64,000 bases of DNA from Actinomyces viscosus (GCF_900637975.1 NZ_LR134477.1:248001-312000), one strand, 5' to 3'. Numbered from the stretch's first letter, positions 37,189 through 46,371 are shown. Notes: generated by a model not told the origin, from the letters alone. Made by a program: numbers and translations.

Positions 37189-37782
37189 GTCTCGACGCAC
37201 TGCCGAGAAATCGGTGGGGAGATAAGGAGTGGACGTGGTCAGTGGCGGGACGGCTGATGCTGCGCGGGAACGAGCCGTGAAGGCTCGAGCAGGAGCGGCT
37301 GCGACCACGGGCGACCTCCAGGCTGCTGGGATGGGTGAGGCCCGGGAGATAGGCCTTCTTCATTCGCTTTCTGATAACGGTAGTTGTGCCGAAGAACTGG
37401 AAAAGCGACTGCCGCCATGATGCGCTTGTCTGCAATCAGACTGTGATGTACAAGGCTCGCTGTGACGACGCTGAAACCCCCTGTCATCGTTGTGATACCA
37501 AGGAATACCTGGGTTCGGTCACATGATGGCCTCAGCTGCTGATGCCACGCGGTCAGGGATGGACCGCAGTTCGGCGCATTCATTGGGTTAAGTGATAAGG
37601 GGTGATCGTCGCCATAGTCCGCGACCTGCTGCGGAGGGATAACAAGGGGAGTTTCGGGGGTGGGGACTGCCTAGACTTAACGGCAAGCGCGTTCAACCGC
37701 CATACGCGCAACCAACGACAATGCGATCGGTTCTTGTGTGATTCATACAAAAACTGATGGCCCTGACCCGAGGACAATCTTG
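37189..37782. other. Intergenic promoter region, 594 bp, no gene seen
   Basis: The gap lies between divergent genes (membrane protein on the minus strand, second tagD on the plus strand) and is AT-richer than the surroundings, especially 37420-37620. No frame shows protein-like sequence on either strand. It presumably contains the promoters of both transcripts; no consensus pair could be placed with confidence. Confidence 0.5.
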
Positions 37783-38190
37783 ATGAAACGCGTGATCACC
37801 TACGGCTCCTTCGATCTGCTCCACTACGGGCATATCGAGCTGCTGCGTCGAGCCAAGGCGATGGGTGACTATCTCATTGTCGCTCTGTCCACCGATGAGT
37901 TCAGCGCGTCCAAGGGGAAGCAGGCCTACTTCTCCTATGAGCAGCGCAAGTCGATGCTCGAGGCCATCCGGTACGTGGACCTGGTCGTTCCCGAGCAGAC
38001 CTGGGGGCAGAAGAGCCGGGACATCGATGAGTACGGCATTGATGTGTTCGTCATCGGTGATGACTGGGTCGACACCTTCAACGAGCAGCTTGAAGGGCGA
38101 TGCGAGATCGTCTATCTGCCGCGGACCCCGGAGATCGACTCCTCGCGGATGCAGGAGTGCTACGACGTCGAGGAGGCTCGGACACTGTGA
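37783..38190 (+). CDS. tagD: Glycerol-3-phosphate cytidylyltransferase paralogue with altered C-terminal signature
   Basis: A 135-residue paralogue of the enzyme at 18254. It keeps the HxGH motif (YGSFDLLHYGHIELLRRA), FSYEQRKSMLEAIRYVD and VFVIGDDW. The catalytic RTxGISTT signature is changed: copy 1 reads RTPEVSTTQIK, this one RTPEIDSSRMQE. It is therefore uncertain whether it makes CDP-glycerol. It may act on another polyol phosphate such as a ribitol- or arabitol-like substrate, or be impaired. It stands alone, ending 4 bp before the convergent deacetylase. Confidence 0.85.
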   Translation: MKRVITYGSFDLLHYGHIELLRRAKAMGDYLIVALSTDEFSASKGKQAYFSYEQRKSMLEAIRYVDLVVPEQTWGQKSRDIDEYGIDVFVIGDDWVDTFNEQLEGRCEIVYLPRTPEIDSSRMQECYDVEEARTL

Positions 38191-38194
38191 GCCG

Positions 38195-39067
38195 TTAGGC
38201 GCGACGGCTGTGCCCGGGGCCGAAGTAGACGTCGTCGAGCGTGGCGGTCAGCAGGGACCGCTGACGCAGGATGTCGATGATCTGACCATAGAGGTGCGTG
38301 ACGGTTGGGAAGTTCGCGTGACCGATGACGATGTGCTGCGCGAGCAGCCACTTCTGAGCCTCACCGAGAAGTACGTCCTCCGTCAGCAGCCCGGAGTCCC
38401 CGAATGAGCCGTACCACAGGGCCGCTGTCGTGTAGCCCGCTTTTGCGCAGACCGAGTCGGTGAAGGAGCTGCGACTGCCGTAGGGAGGACGGATGAAGGG
38501 CGCTCCGGTGACGCCGTAGGTGTTGCGCAGAAGGTTCTCGCACTGGGTGAGCTCGTCAATGAGCGCTCCCTCTGACAACGTCGTCAGATCCGGGTGCGTC
38601 CAGGTGTGGTTGGCCAGCTGGACCTGCCCCGACTCCACGAGGGGCCTCAGCTTGTCCCGGTTGTCTGTCCAGCTCGGGTAGACACCCGTGACGAAGAAGG
38701 TCAGGCGGACTCCCGAGTCCTTGGCGAAGTCCAGGTATGCGTCCACGACGGAGGAGTCGACGCCGTCGTCAACCGTGATGGCCACGACGTTGCCGACGTT
38801 CTCCGGCAGCCCGGTGATGAGCGAGTCCGCCGGCGTGGGAGCGGGCAGTGGGGGCGGTCCGTCCTGAAGGTGGAGCGGACTGAGTGACGGTGTGGGGGAG
38901 GGTGTGGGGGAGGGCGCCTGCGACGCAGGCGTGGGTGCCGAGGCCGTGGCCTGTGTCAGGGATGAGCTCGAGGAGTCGGCTCGGGGCGCCGACTGCACCG
39001 CGGTGCAGGCGCTGAGGCAGCCGGCCGTCCCGGCGGCCAGGGAGAGTAGGAAGTCGCGTCGTTGCAT
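38195..39067 (-). CDS. Polysaccharide deacetylase lipoprotein (NodB fold, CE4)
   Basis: A 290-residue secreted enzyme. The N-terminus has twin arginines (RRDFLLSLAAGTAG) and the lipobox LSAC (Cys near residue 21), so it is probably a Tat-exported lipoprotein. A Ser/Pro/Ala-rich linker with a PTPSPTPS tract precedes the CE4 domain (about 90-285). It has all core motifs: AITVDDGVD (motif 1, DD), NHTWTHPDLTTL (motif 2, two His) and RPPYGSRSS (motif 3). It probably N-deacetylates wall glycans or the glycopolymer. Converges with tagD copy 2. Confidence 0.9.
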   Translation of the reverse strand: MQRRDFLLSLAAGTAGCLSACTAVQSAPRADSSSSSLTQATASAPTPASQAPSPTPSPTPSLSPLHLQDGPPPLPAPTPADSLITGLPENVGNVVAITVDDGVDSSVVDAYLDFAKDSGVRLTFFVTGVYPSWTDNRDKLRPLVESGQVQLANHTWTHPDLTTLSEGALIDELTQCENLLRNTYGVTGAPFIRPPYGSRSSFTDSVCAKAGYTTAALWYGSFGDSGLLTEDVLLGEAQKWLLAQHIVIGHANFPTVTHLYGQIIDILRQRSLLTATLDDVYFGPGHSRRA

Positions 39068-39280
39068 GGGAGGGACTTTCTCAGACGTGAGGTTGTGAGA
39101 GCATCAAGGATCGGCTCGGCAGGCATCCTGAACGTCAGGGCGTCCGAGCGACCTGCTGCTCAGGGCGTTGCGGTCACGTAGTCGACGCACTCACTGTCGG
39201 GGGCGTTCCCGAGGCGCGTAAGTGGGTCTCGCTGCAGACTGGGAGGCCGAGGCCGGTGCCAGCCGGGCGGTCTCAGTCGA

Positions 39281-39357
39281 TGGGGTGGCTGACGGGGTTT
39301 GAACCCGCGACCTCCTGGACCACAACCAGGCGCTCTGCCGACTGAGCTACAGCCACC
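39281..39357 (-). tRNA. tRNA-His (GTG)
   Basis: The minus strand folds as a cloverleaf: acceptor GTGGCTG paired with CAGCCAC, D arm GCTC...GAGC, anticodon loop TTGTGGT with anticodon GTG, T arm GCGGG-TTCAAAC-CCCGT. The extra 5' G (G-1) opposite a C73 discriminator is the histidine identity feature. CCA is encoded. Confidence 0.95.
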
Positions 39358-39474
39358 ATGTGCGGCACAGCCGCAACGAGTCGGTACTGTATCCGGTTGA
39401 CTCCTCGCACACCAAACTGAACTCGGTGCACTGCGTCACTTCACGGGGCCGCTCCGCGATCGTCCTCGATCTCG

Positions 39475-40098
39475 TCACCTGGTCGGTTCGGCCAGGACGC
39501 GCTCGGCTGCCTCCTTGCACTCCTGCGAGCTCGGTCCCTCGCCGTCGGGGAACAGGACTGCGCGGTAGTAGCGCAGCTCATCGATGGATTCCAGGATGTC
39601 CGCCAGCGCACGGTGCCCGCCGGCCTTCTTCGGCGCGTGAAAGAAGGTCCTGGGGTACCAGCGCTTGGCCAGCTCCTTGAGGGAGGAGACGTCCACGATC
39701 CGGTAGTGAAGGTGTTCGATGAGCTCAGGCATGTCGCGCGCCAGAAAGGCCTTGTCCGTGCCCACCGAGTTGCCCGCGAGCTGGGCGGTGCGGGGCTCGG
39801 GCACGAGGGACGTCACGTAGTCCAGAACCGTCTTGCGGGCCGTCTCCATGGTCAGACCGTCCTCCAGGTCGGTGAGCAGGCCTGAGGAGGTGTGCATGTT
39901 CCGCACGTAGTCGTCCATCTGCTCCAGCGCGGCGGCGGGAGGTGTGATGAGCACGTCGATTCCTTCAGCCAGTGGCTTGAGCTCGTAGTCGGTGACGACG
40001 ACGGCGACCTCGATCAGCGCGTCAGCGCTCAGGTTCAGGCCCGTCATCTCACAGTCGATCCACACCAGCGGGTCGGAGGTTGTCATCTGCTTGCTCAC
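39475..40098 (-). CDS. orn: Oligoribonuclease
   Basis: A 207-residue DEDDh 3'-5' exoribonuclease that degrades 2-5-nt RNAs, and pGpG or pApA in nucleotide signalling. Marks are LVWIDCEMTGLNLSADALIE (DED site), AQLAGNSVGTDKAFLARDMP, HYRIVDVSSLKELAKRWYP and KAGGHRALADILESIDEL (catalytic H and D). GTG 40098 is proposed because TAGAGT ends 7 nt upstream without a Shine-Dalgarno, as in a leaderless promoter; ATG 40086 is the alternative. The gene follows tRNA-His in reverse order. Confidence 0.95.
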   Translation of the reverse strand: MSKQMTTSDPLVWIDCEMTGLNLSADALIEVAVVVTDYELKPLAEGIDVLITPPAAALEQMDDYVRNMHTSSGLLTDLEDGLTMETARKTVLDYVTSLVPEPRTAQLAGNSVGTDKAFLARDMPELIEHLHYRIVDVSSLKELAKRWYPRTFFHAPKKAGGHRALADILESIDELRYYRAVLFPDGEGPSSQECKEAAERVLAEPTR

Positions 40099-40267
40099 GG
40101 GCTCCACTCTAGTCACCAGTGACCCCTACCGGAATTCAGGTCATGGAAGCCTGCGTCCAGGGCGGCGCGATTCACGGTCGGCTCCTGACCGAGCGGCCCG
40201 TTTGGGGGTGAATCTCGCGATAAGGTCTCTGTGAAGTCTGACAGTCCTTGAGCGACACGGAGCCCTC

Positions 40268-42844
40268 ATGTCCCAAAGCCCCGCCCCTCGTCACCTCGGA
40301 AGCTCCTACATCATGGAGGCCCGGATCGGAGCAGGTGCCCAGGGCGAGGTCTGGCGCGGCCGGCGCACTGACGCCCGCGAGGTCCTGGCCTTCAAGGTGC
40401 TGCGTGCCGATCTCGTGGAGAATCCCGACGTCGTTGAGCGCTTCATCAAGGAGCGCTCAACGCTGCTCCGAGTGCGAAGCCCGTATGTCGTCGCTATTCG
40501 CGACGTCGTCATCGAGGGATCGACCTTCGCCATCGTCATGGACTATGTCAACGGTGGGGACCTGCGTGATCTGCTGAGGGCTCGCGGCTCGCTGCCTCCC
40601 GCACAGGTGGCGTCCCTGGGCACGCGCATCGCTCAGGGGCTGACCACGGTCCACCAGGCAGGAGTGATTCACCGGGACATCAAGCCCGCCAACGTCCTGC
40701 TCAGCTCGCGCCCGAGCAGAGGCGGTGACCCGGCTGAGACGGTTGCCACCGGCGTTGCCCCGGGAGGGAGTGTGCCGGAGGCGGTCGTACCGCGACTGGC
40801 GGACTTCGGAGTGGCTCGCATCTGCGACACCTTCTCCGCCTCCCACCTGACCGGAGCCATCGGTACCCCGCTGTACATGGCTCCGGAGATCCTGTCGATG
40901 CAGGCCCCCACCTCCGCGGCCGACATCTACTCGCTGGGCATCATGCTCTATGAGATGAGCTGCGGGACGACACCGTTCGTGGGGCAGCCCGCCCAGCTGC
41001 TCAGCCAGCACGCACGCCGCGACGCGGGCCGTCCCTACGGTGTCCCTGACGCCCTGTGGGAGCTCATCGCCTTGATGATGTCGAAGCAGCCCGGCATGCG
41101 CCCCTCCATCGAGTTCGTCGCCCAGCGCCTGGACGTCATGCAGTCCGCGCTGGCAGGTCTCCCGGCGGCCCCGAGACTCGCATCACCGCCTCAGTCGACG
41201 GCATCGGTCGTTCCCTACGACTGGGACGCCCCGTCGACAGGCCTCACAGCAGATGCGACGACGGCGCAGACGGTGCAGACGGTGCAGGCGGGTTCGGCCC
41301 CGCATCCGGGGACTGTACCGATGGGACCGGTGGCGCCGACCCTCGTAGCCGGTCAGCACGCCCACGCTCCCGGCCAGGTGGCTGCCGCAAGTGGCTTCCA
41401 GGGAGATTTCCAGAGAGGCTTCCAAGGAGGGGCGGGAGCCACTGCGCCGACGATGGTGACCACGACCGGCGCTCACGCTGTCAACCCAGCCATCCCGGCC
41501 GGCCCTGCCAACGGGGCTCCTCCCGCGCCCTTCTCCTCGCAGGTCGGCCCCCAGGGGGTCGGGTACCCGTCCTCCGAGGCGGCTGCCGGTGCCCCGAAGC
41601 GGTGGTGGCGTCGCCGGTGGGTCGCTGCGGCCGCCGTCGTCACCGTTCTGGCGGTCGTCGGGGCGAGTGCCACCTGGTGGTACTTCTTCTCCGGACCGAA
41701 CGTCGGTAACACCTGGCCGGCGGCACTGCCCGAGGGGGAACGCGTTCAAGAGGACCAGCGCTATACCGACGTCGATGACCCCTATCTCTCCGAGGACAGG
41801 GGAATGCTCGTATATTCTGATATGGGCAAGGTGCACTTGTTCGATCTGACGCGCGAGGGCACCAGTAAGGTGTGGAGCGGAGAATGCGATGAGGCTCGGT
41901 TCTGGGCGGGTACGTCCTTGCTCTGCATCAAGTTAACCGGAGGTGCGTCACTGGTCAGCGACAGCGGCAAGACCTCCAAGGCCCCGTTCCCTGAGGGCTC
42001 CACCTTCCTGGGAGCGACAACCGACGTCGCAGTGGTCTCCTCCGGCAAGGGCACGGCCACCGAGGGGCCCCTGATCGCCTATGACGCAACGGGCAAGGAG
42101 AAATGGCGTGTGGGCGGGCACTATGAGAAAGGGCGAGTGCGTAACGGGTTTGTCCTGGCCTATGAGAGCAAGTCCAAGCAGGTCCAGGTGCTGTCCGCCA
42201 AGGATGGTGCTGTCCTGATGTCCGAGACCGGAAAGGAGCCGGACTTCGCCGGCGACACGCGTTTCCCCGGTGGAGTCAATATCGAGACCGGGCCGGAGGC
42301 CTTTTCGAGAATGACGTCGTCGGGCGCCACGATCTACAAGGCTGATGGCAGTGAGGCGGGCACCGTGTCGGGAAGCTTCTCTGAGAAGCATCAGTGGGCC
42401 GCGTCAGTTCCCTTGGACTCTTCGGCGCTGAAGGAGGCCTACGAGTCGTTGGCGAAGGCGTCGTCCTCAACCATCCCTGTCATCGGTCCCCAGGGCACCG
42501 TCAACGTCTCGATCGATGTGAAGGCGTGCACAGCCAAGGTCGGTGACACGAAGCTCTCGCTTCCTGAGCCCGTCAAAGGTGAGGAATGCAATATCAGGCC
42601 CATAGGTGGATTGAGGGACGGGGAGTTCCTCATGCAGGTTGGCAAGCTGGGCTACCTCGCTGACGAGACCGGTGCTCTGGTTGTCGCAGTCTCTCCAGAG
42701 TCCGGCAAGGTCGGGTGGAAGGCTCAGGGGGCCTATGTCGCCACGGTGTCGCCGCTGGATGGGGATAGCGGTGCCCGTCTGATGCTTGGTCAGGGAACCA
42801 CTTACAGCTACGACCTGGTGGTATCCAGCATCACCAGCAGATAG
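40268..42844 (+). CDS. Membrane serine/threonine protein kinase with extracellular beta-propeller-like domain
   Basis: An 858-residue Hanks-type kinase. The N-terminal catalytic domain (about 12-285) has the glycine loop EARIGAGAQGEVWRG, the VAIK-like AFKVL, VIHRDIKPANVLL, LADFGVARI and GTPLYMAPEIL. A Pro/Gln/Ala-rich juxtamembrane linker (about 290-440) includes FQGDFQRGFQGG repeats. One transmembrane helix follows (about 448-472, KRRW-type). The C-terminal 370 residues are extracellular and resemble a PQQ-like repeat sensor. CGGAG precedes the ATG. It converges with the FHA-ABC gene, a combination in which kinase-FHA partnering is known (PknF-Rv1747), but linkage here is by neighbourhood only. 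Confidence 0.9.
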   Translation: MSQSPAPRHLGSSYIMEARIGAGAQGEVWRGRRTDAREVLAFKVLRADLVENPDVVERFIKERSTLLRVRSPYVVAIRDVVIEGSTFAIVMDYVNGGDLRDLLRARGSLPPAQVASLGTRIAQGLTTVHQAGVIHRDIKPANVLLSSRPSRGGDPAETVATGVAPGGSVPEAVVPRLADFGVARICDTFSASHLTGAIGTPLYMAPEILSMQAPTSAADIYSLGIMLYEMSCGTTPFVGQPAQLLSQHARRDAGRPYGVPDALWELIALMMSKQPGMRPSIEFVAQRLDVMQSALAGLPAAPRLASPPQSTASVVPYDWDAPSTGLTADATTAQTVQTVQAGSAPHPGTVPMGPVAPTLVAGQHAHAPGQVAAASGFQGDFQRGFQGGAGATAPTMVTTTGAHAVNPAIPAGPANGAPPAPFSSQVGPQGVGYPSSEAAAGAPKRWWRRRWVAAAAVVTVLAVVGASATWWYFFSGPNVGNTWPAALPEGERVQEDQRYTDVDDPYLSEDRGMLVYSDMGKVHLFDLTREGTSKVWSGECDEARFWAGTSLLCIKLTGGASLVSDSGKTSKAPFPEGSTFLGATTDVAVVSSGKGTATEGPLIAYDATGKEKWRVGGHYEKGRVRNGFVLAYESKSKQVQVLSAKDGAVLMSETGKEPDFAGDTRFPGGVNIETGPEAFSRMTSSGATIYKADGSEAGTVSGSFSEKHQWAASVPLDSSALKEAYESLAKASSSTIPVIGPQGTVNVSIDVKACTAKVGDTKLSLPEPVKGEECNIRPIGGLRDGEFLMQVGKLGYLADETGALVVAVSPESGKVGWKAQGAYVATVSPLDGDSGARLMLGQGTTYSYDLVVSSITSR

Positions 42845-42857
42845 CCGCATACGCGGA

Positions 42858-42894
42858 CGCCGGGGTGCCAACCAGGTGGGTTGGCACCCCGGCG
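42858..42894. terminator. Bidirectional hairpin between the kinase and FHA-ABC genes
   Basis: A perfect 16-bp inverted repeat (42858-42873 with 42879-42894) with a 5-nt loop, in the short gap between two convergent genes. No U tract. Just downstream a 13-bp tandem (TGATGAGCGGCTG, 2.5 copies) precedes the next stop codon. Confidence 0.65.
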
Positions 42895-42948
42895 CCTGTA
42901 GGGACGACAGTGATGAGCGGCTGTGATGAGCGGCTGTGATGAGCGAGG

Positions 42949-45639
42949 TCAGCGCCGTCCCCGGCGAGCCAGGGCGATGTAGCACGCCACCATGCAGACC
43001 AGACCGATGGCCGAGAGCAGGCCGTAGTTCGTCAGCCACTGCGCGGTCTCGTGCTTCCACAGCGCGTCGTCGCGGTTGGGCATGATGGCGAGCATCTCCA
43101 AGGTGGAAGCGGCCATCGCGTATCCCCACCGGGACGGCATGAACCACGCCAGCTGCTCGAAGACCGCGCGTCCTGAGATCGGGATGATGCCTCCGGAGAG
43201 GACCAGCTGAGCCATGATGGTGACCACCAGCACTGGCATCACCTGCTCGGAGGAGGAGACCATCGCCGAGACCGCCAGCCCCAGGAGACCGGCGACGAAG
43301 GCAACGGCCCAGCAGCAGAAGGCCAGCTCCAGTCCCGGCCACCCGTTCAGGATGACGGCATCGGTGGGGCCCTTGTTGAGCGCCAGGGCGATTCCCGTCA
43401 TCAGCGCGGTCTGAACGGTGGTGATGAGAGCCAGAATGACTGCCTTGGAGAAGAGGTAGGCGCCGGATCTCAGCCCGACCGCCTTCTCCCGCAGGAAGAC
43501 GTCCCGCTCCCCGATGAGGTCGCGGATGGTGGCCGACATCCCGGAGAAGGCGGCTCCGGTGATGAGGATGACCAGCAGCTGCATGGCCTGGCTGGAGTAC
43601 TTGACGATCGTGGGCGTGGGGTTGTCCGGTGTCGGAGGCGCTGGATCCGGGTAGCTGGGAACCGCGAACCCGTCGCTTCCCTCGATCGCCTTGGTCAGCA
43701 GTCCCATGATGATGGGCAGCAGCAGCATGAAGGCGAGGTAGGAGGGATCGGCCGCGACGATCCTCAGCTGGCGTCGTACCAGGGTCGAGACCTGCCGAAG
43801 CACGGACTGCTGCTTGGGCGGCTTCTCCTGCGCGGCGGGTGCGGTGGCCGTCGCCGGAGCTCCGCCGCGGCGCGTGGAGGGAACCGTGGACTCCATGTAC
43901 TGGCGCAGCTCCGCAGTGTGGTTGCGGATGAGCGCGTAGACGTCGGCGTAGCCGTCCACGGCCGGCGGGTCGGGCAGCGTGCCCTTGGGAGTGTTGAGCA
44001 GGAGGCGCCCCTGGGAGGCGATCTCGTTGAGTCGCTGCCGGAAGTAGGGGAGTACCTCGCGGGGGGAGCCGTAGTAGACGGGCTTTCCGCCGGCCGCCAG
44101 GATGAGGACCTTGTCCGCTCGATCGATGTGGTTCTCGTTGTGAGTGACGACGACGACGGTACGGCCGCTGTCACCGGGACGAGTTCCGTGGGCCAGGGAC
44201 GCCAGCAGGTCCATGACGTCGCGATCCAGCTGAGGGTCCAGACCGGAGGTGGGCTCGTCAAGGAAGAGCAGGCTGGGGCGGGTCAGCAGCTCGATGGCGG
44301 TGGAGACCCGCTTGCGCTGGCCCCCGGAGAGCTTCTTGATGCGCTTGTCCACGTGCGCGGTCAGGTCCAGGTCCTCCAGGACCTCGGCGATACGCTGACG
44401 CCGCTCGGCCTTGGCGACGTCCTTGGCGAATCTCAGCTCGGCGGCGTACTCCAGGGTCTTGCGGACGGTCAGAGCCGAGTGGATGACGTCGCTCTGGGGA
44501 ACGACCCCGATCTTGTTGCGCATCACCGGATAGTGCTCGTAGACGTCCAGCCCGTTGAAGAGCACCTGGCCCTCCTGGGCCTTCTGCTCACCGGTGAGGG
44601 CCTTGAGCAGCGTTGACTTGCCGGCTCCTGATGGTCCGACGACGGCCAGCAGCTCGTTGCCGGGAAGTGAGAAGGAGATGCCGTCGAGCAGCGTCAGGCT
44701 GCCGTTGTTGACGCGGAAGGTCAGGTCCTTGCCCACCAGCTCGCCGCCCGCACCGCCTACGACCTGGACCTCACACAGCCCGTCGGGACTCAGGGCGATG
44801 AAGGTCGATCCCAGCCCCAGGAGCACGGGCTGGGTCACCTGGACCTGTGAGACTCGCTGACCAGCGACGTAGATGCCGTTCGTGGACCCCAGGTCGGTGA
44901 CGACCATGCCGTTGGCGGAGACGTCGATACGAGCATGGTGCTTGGAGATGAGCGGGTCATCCAGAACCAGGGTGTTGTCGGGAGCTCGCCCGATAGTGCC
45001 CGAGGAGGTGATGCGGAAGGACTTGAGCGTGTGTCGGGAGGAGGGGAAGGCGCCGGAGCTCGCCGAGCTCGACGACGGCGCTCCCTGAGGGCTTCTGGGT
45101 GCGACATAGGTAGCGGCTGAACCCGCTGAGCTCATTGCCGGCGGCATAGGGCGACCCTGCGTTGGGATAGCCGTTGTCGGGGGGAGGCCTGACGGGGGCT
45201 GGGGGTGGGGGACGGCCTGCGGCGCTGAGGCTGCGCTCGGCTGGGACGGGATGAAGGGGGCGCTCGGTGCCGATCGAGCAGGTTGCCCCGTCGGTCGCGA
45301 CGGACTGGGAGACCCGGCCTGTGGAACGGCGTCGGACACGACCGGGGTGAACCCCAGAGCCGGCCCCGAGGCGTCACCCAGCTGGATTCGAGTCCCCTGG
45401 GTCACGAGTGCCTCACGCGTGACGGCTCCGTTGACGAGCATGCCGTTACGACCCTGGCAGCTCACGGCCCACCCGGATGGGGTGGGGGTCACCAGCAGAT
45501 GTGTTCGAGACACGAGGGGGTGGACGATCTGAACATTGCTGTCAGGCGCCCTTCCCACGGTGAAAGGCGTGGTGAAGGTGTGAGGTTCCAACGAGGCCTG
45601 AGCAGAGAGGGAGCGCACGATGAGTGCGGGAGTGGGCAA
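42949..45639 (-). CDS. FHA-FHA-ABC transporter (Rv1747-like ABCG half-transporter)
   Basis: An 896-residue single-chain transporter. Two forkhead-associated domains (about 1-95 and 195-285) are separated by a Pro/Ser-rich linker. The first has TVGRAPDSNVQI and PLVSRTHLLV; the second has TIGRAPDNTLVL and DDPLISKHHARID, followed by DLGSTNGIYV. The ABC ATPase (about 300-545) has VVGPSGAGKSTLLKAL, KLSGGQRKRVSTAIELL, LFLDEPTSGLDP and VVVVTHNENH. The ABC-2 membrane part (about 650-890) has six helices. FHA domains bind phosphothreonine, so a Ser/Thr kinase is likely to control it. The start is TTG at 45639, supported by GGAAGGA 7 nt upstream. In mycobacteria the relative Rv1747 exports lipooligosaccharide precursors. 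Confidence 0.9.
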   Translation of the reverse strand: MPTPALIVRSLSAQASLEPHTFTTPFTVGRAPDSNVQIVHPLVSRTHLLVTPTPSGWAVSCQGRNGMLVNGAVTREALVTQGTRIQLGDASGPALGFTPVVSDAVPQAGSPSPSRPTGQPARSAPSAPFIPSQPSAASAPQAVPHPQPPSGLPPTTAIPTQGRPMPPAMSSAGSAATYVAPRSPQGAPSSSSASSGAFPSSRHTLKSFRITSSGTIGRAPDNTLVLDDPLISKHHARIDVSANGMVVTDLGSTNGIYVAGQRVSQVQVTQPVLLGLGSTFIALSPDGLCEVQVVGGAGGELVGKDLTFRVNNGSLTLLDGISFSLPGNELLAVVGPSGAGKSTLLKALTGEQKAQEGQVLFNGLDVYEHYPVMRNKIGVVPQSDVIHSALTVRKTLEYAAELRFAKDVAKAERRQRIAEVLEDLDLTAHVDKRIKKLSGGQRKRVSTAIELLTRPSLLFLDEPTSGLDPQLDRDVMDLLASLAHGTRPGDSGRTVVVVTHNENHIDRADKVLILAAGGKPVYYGSPREVLPYFRQRLNEIASQGRLLLNTPKGTLPDPPAVDGYADVYALIRNHTAELRQYMESTVPSTRRGGAPATATAPAAQEKPPKQQSVLRQVSTLVRRQLRIVAADPSYLAFMLLLPIIMGLLTKAIEGSDGFAVPSYPDPAPPTPDNPTPTIVKYSSQAMQLLVILITGAAFSGMSATIRDLIGERDVFLREKAVGLRSGAYLFSKAVILALITTVQTALMTGIALALNKGPTDAVILNGWPGLELAFCCWAVAFVAGLLGLAVSAMVSSSEQVMPVLVVTIMAQLVLSGGIIPISGRAVFEQLAWFMPSRWGYAMAASTLEMLAIMPNRDDALWKHETAQWLTNYGLLSAIGLVCMVACYIALARRGRR

Positions 45640-46033
45640 GGCGCGGTCCTTCCAGGGGCGTGTGGCGGGGCTCCGGTCACGATACTGGGGTTTCGCTGTC
45701 GTCGCTAAGAGTAAGGGCTATCCAGTGTGAGGTTGCCTACATCGAGGCTCTGTCGCGGTCCGGCGCACTGATCGTTGCGGACTATCGTTCCGACTGGTCA
45801 CAAGGTGGTTGCAGTGCTGTCACGGCTGCATTGCGGCCCGTGCGGAGAGCGGTGCGGAAGCTGGTCGTACTGGACACGCAGAATCGTCCGCACGCCTGGT
45901 TGGATGTCGTCCCGTGATGGTGGTGTGACCGGCTCGTGACCACCCGTTGTTGCTGAGGGCGGTGCTGGGACGAGTCGTATCGGGGGCTCGAGCCCGACTG
46001 CTGATGGCGTAGGCTGGTCAGGCGCTCGCGCAC
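45640..46033. other. Intergenic region, 394 bp, no supported gene
   Basis: The gap runs from the FHA-ABC start to tRNA-Arg. A plus-strand frame ending at 45917 could encode about 60 residues (EVAYIEALSRSGALIVADYR...), but it has no convincing start or ribosome-binding site in its protein-like part and moderate third-position GC. It is not called. The promoter of the FHA-ABC gene and of the tRNA must lie here. Confidence 0.5.
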
Positions 46034-46106
46034 GCCTCCGTAGCTCAATGGATAGAGCATCGGCCTTCTAATCCGCAGGTTGCCGGTTCGAGTCCGGCCG
46101 GGGGCA
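46034..46106 (+). tRNA. tRNA-Arg (TCT)
   Basis: A 73-nt tRNA: acceptor GCCTCCG paired with CGGGGGC and discriminator A, D stem GCTC/GAGC, anticodon loop CTTCTAA with anticodon TCT (46067-46069), T arm GCCGG-TTCGAGT-CCGGC. The anticodon stem is weak (only three clear pairs), which is the one unusual feature. CCA is not encoded. Confidence 0.9.
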
Positions 46107-46359
46107 CTGGCCAGCGGCCTTGAAAAGGTTGAGATTCCGAGGATGACCGACCGCTCGGGCCGCTGGGTTGAAGAGATGCGGTGGCGGTTCCCTGCCGAGG
46201 CCCCACCGCGGGGCGATGGCCCTGGCTGACCGTTCTCCCGGGGCGGCTGATGCATGATCTTGATCATCACAGCGGAGTAACAGGAGATTCTCGCTGAGTT
46301 TGCGACACCCATGGCGTGGACTGTCGAGATCAATCGTCGACTCCGCCCTGATGTGCTCA

Positions 46360-46365
46360 TAGTGT
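46360..46365 (+). promoter_or_regulatory. -10 element of the GTPase operon, leaderless arrangement
   Basis: TAGTGT is followed by exactly 6 nt and then the ATG of the first GTPase gene, with no Shine-Dalgarno. TCGACT (46337-46342) is a plausible -35 at 17-bp spacing. Confidence 0.55.
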
Positions 46366-46371
46366 TGGCAC

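Noticed and set aside
45624..45917. Plus-strand frame of 97 codons between the FHA-ABC gene and tRNA-Arg
   Set aside because: No start or ribosome-binding site precedes its protein-like part, third-position GC is only moderate, and nothing is recognised in it.
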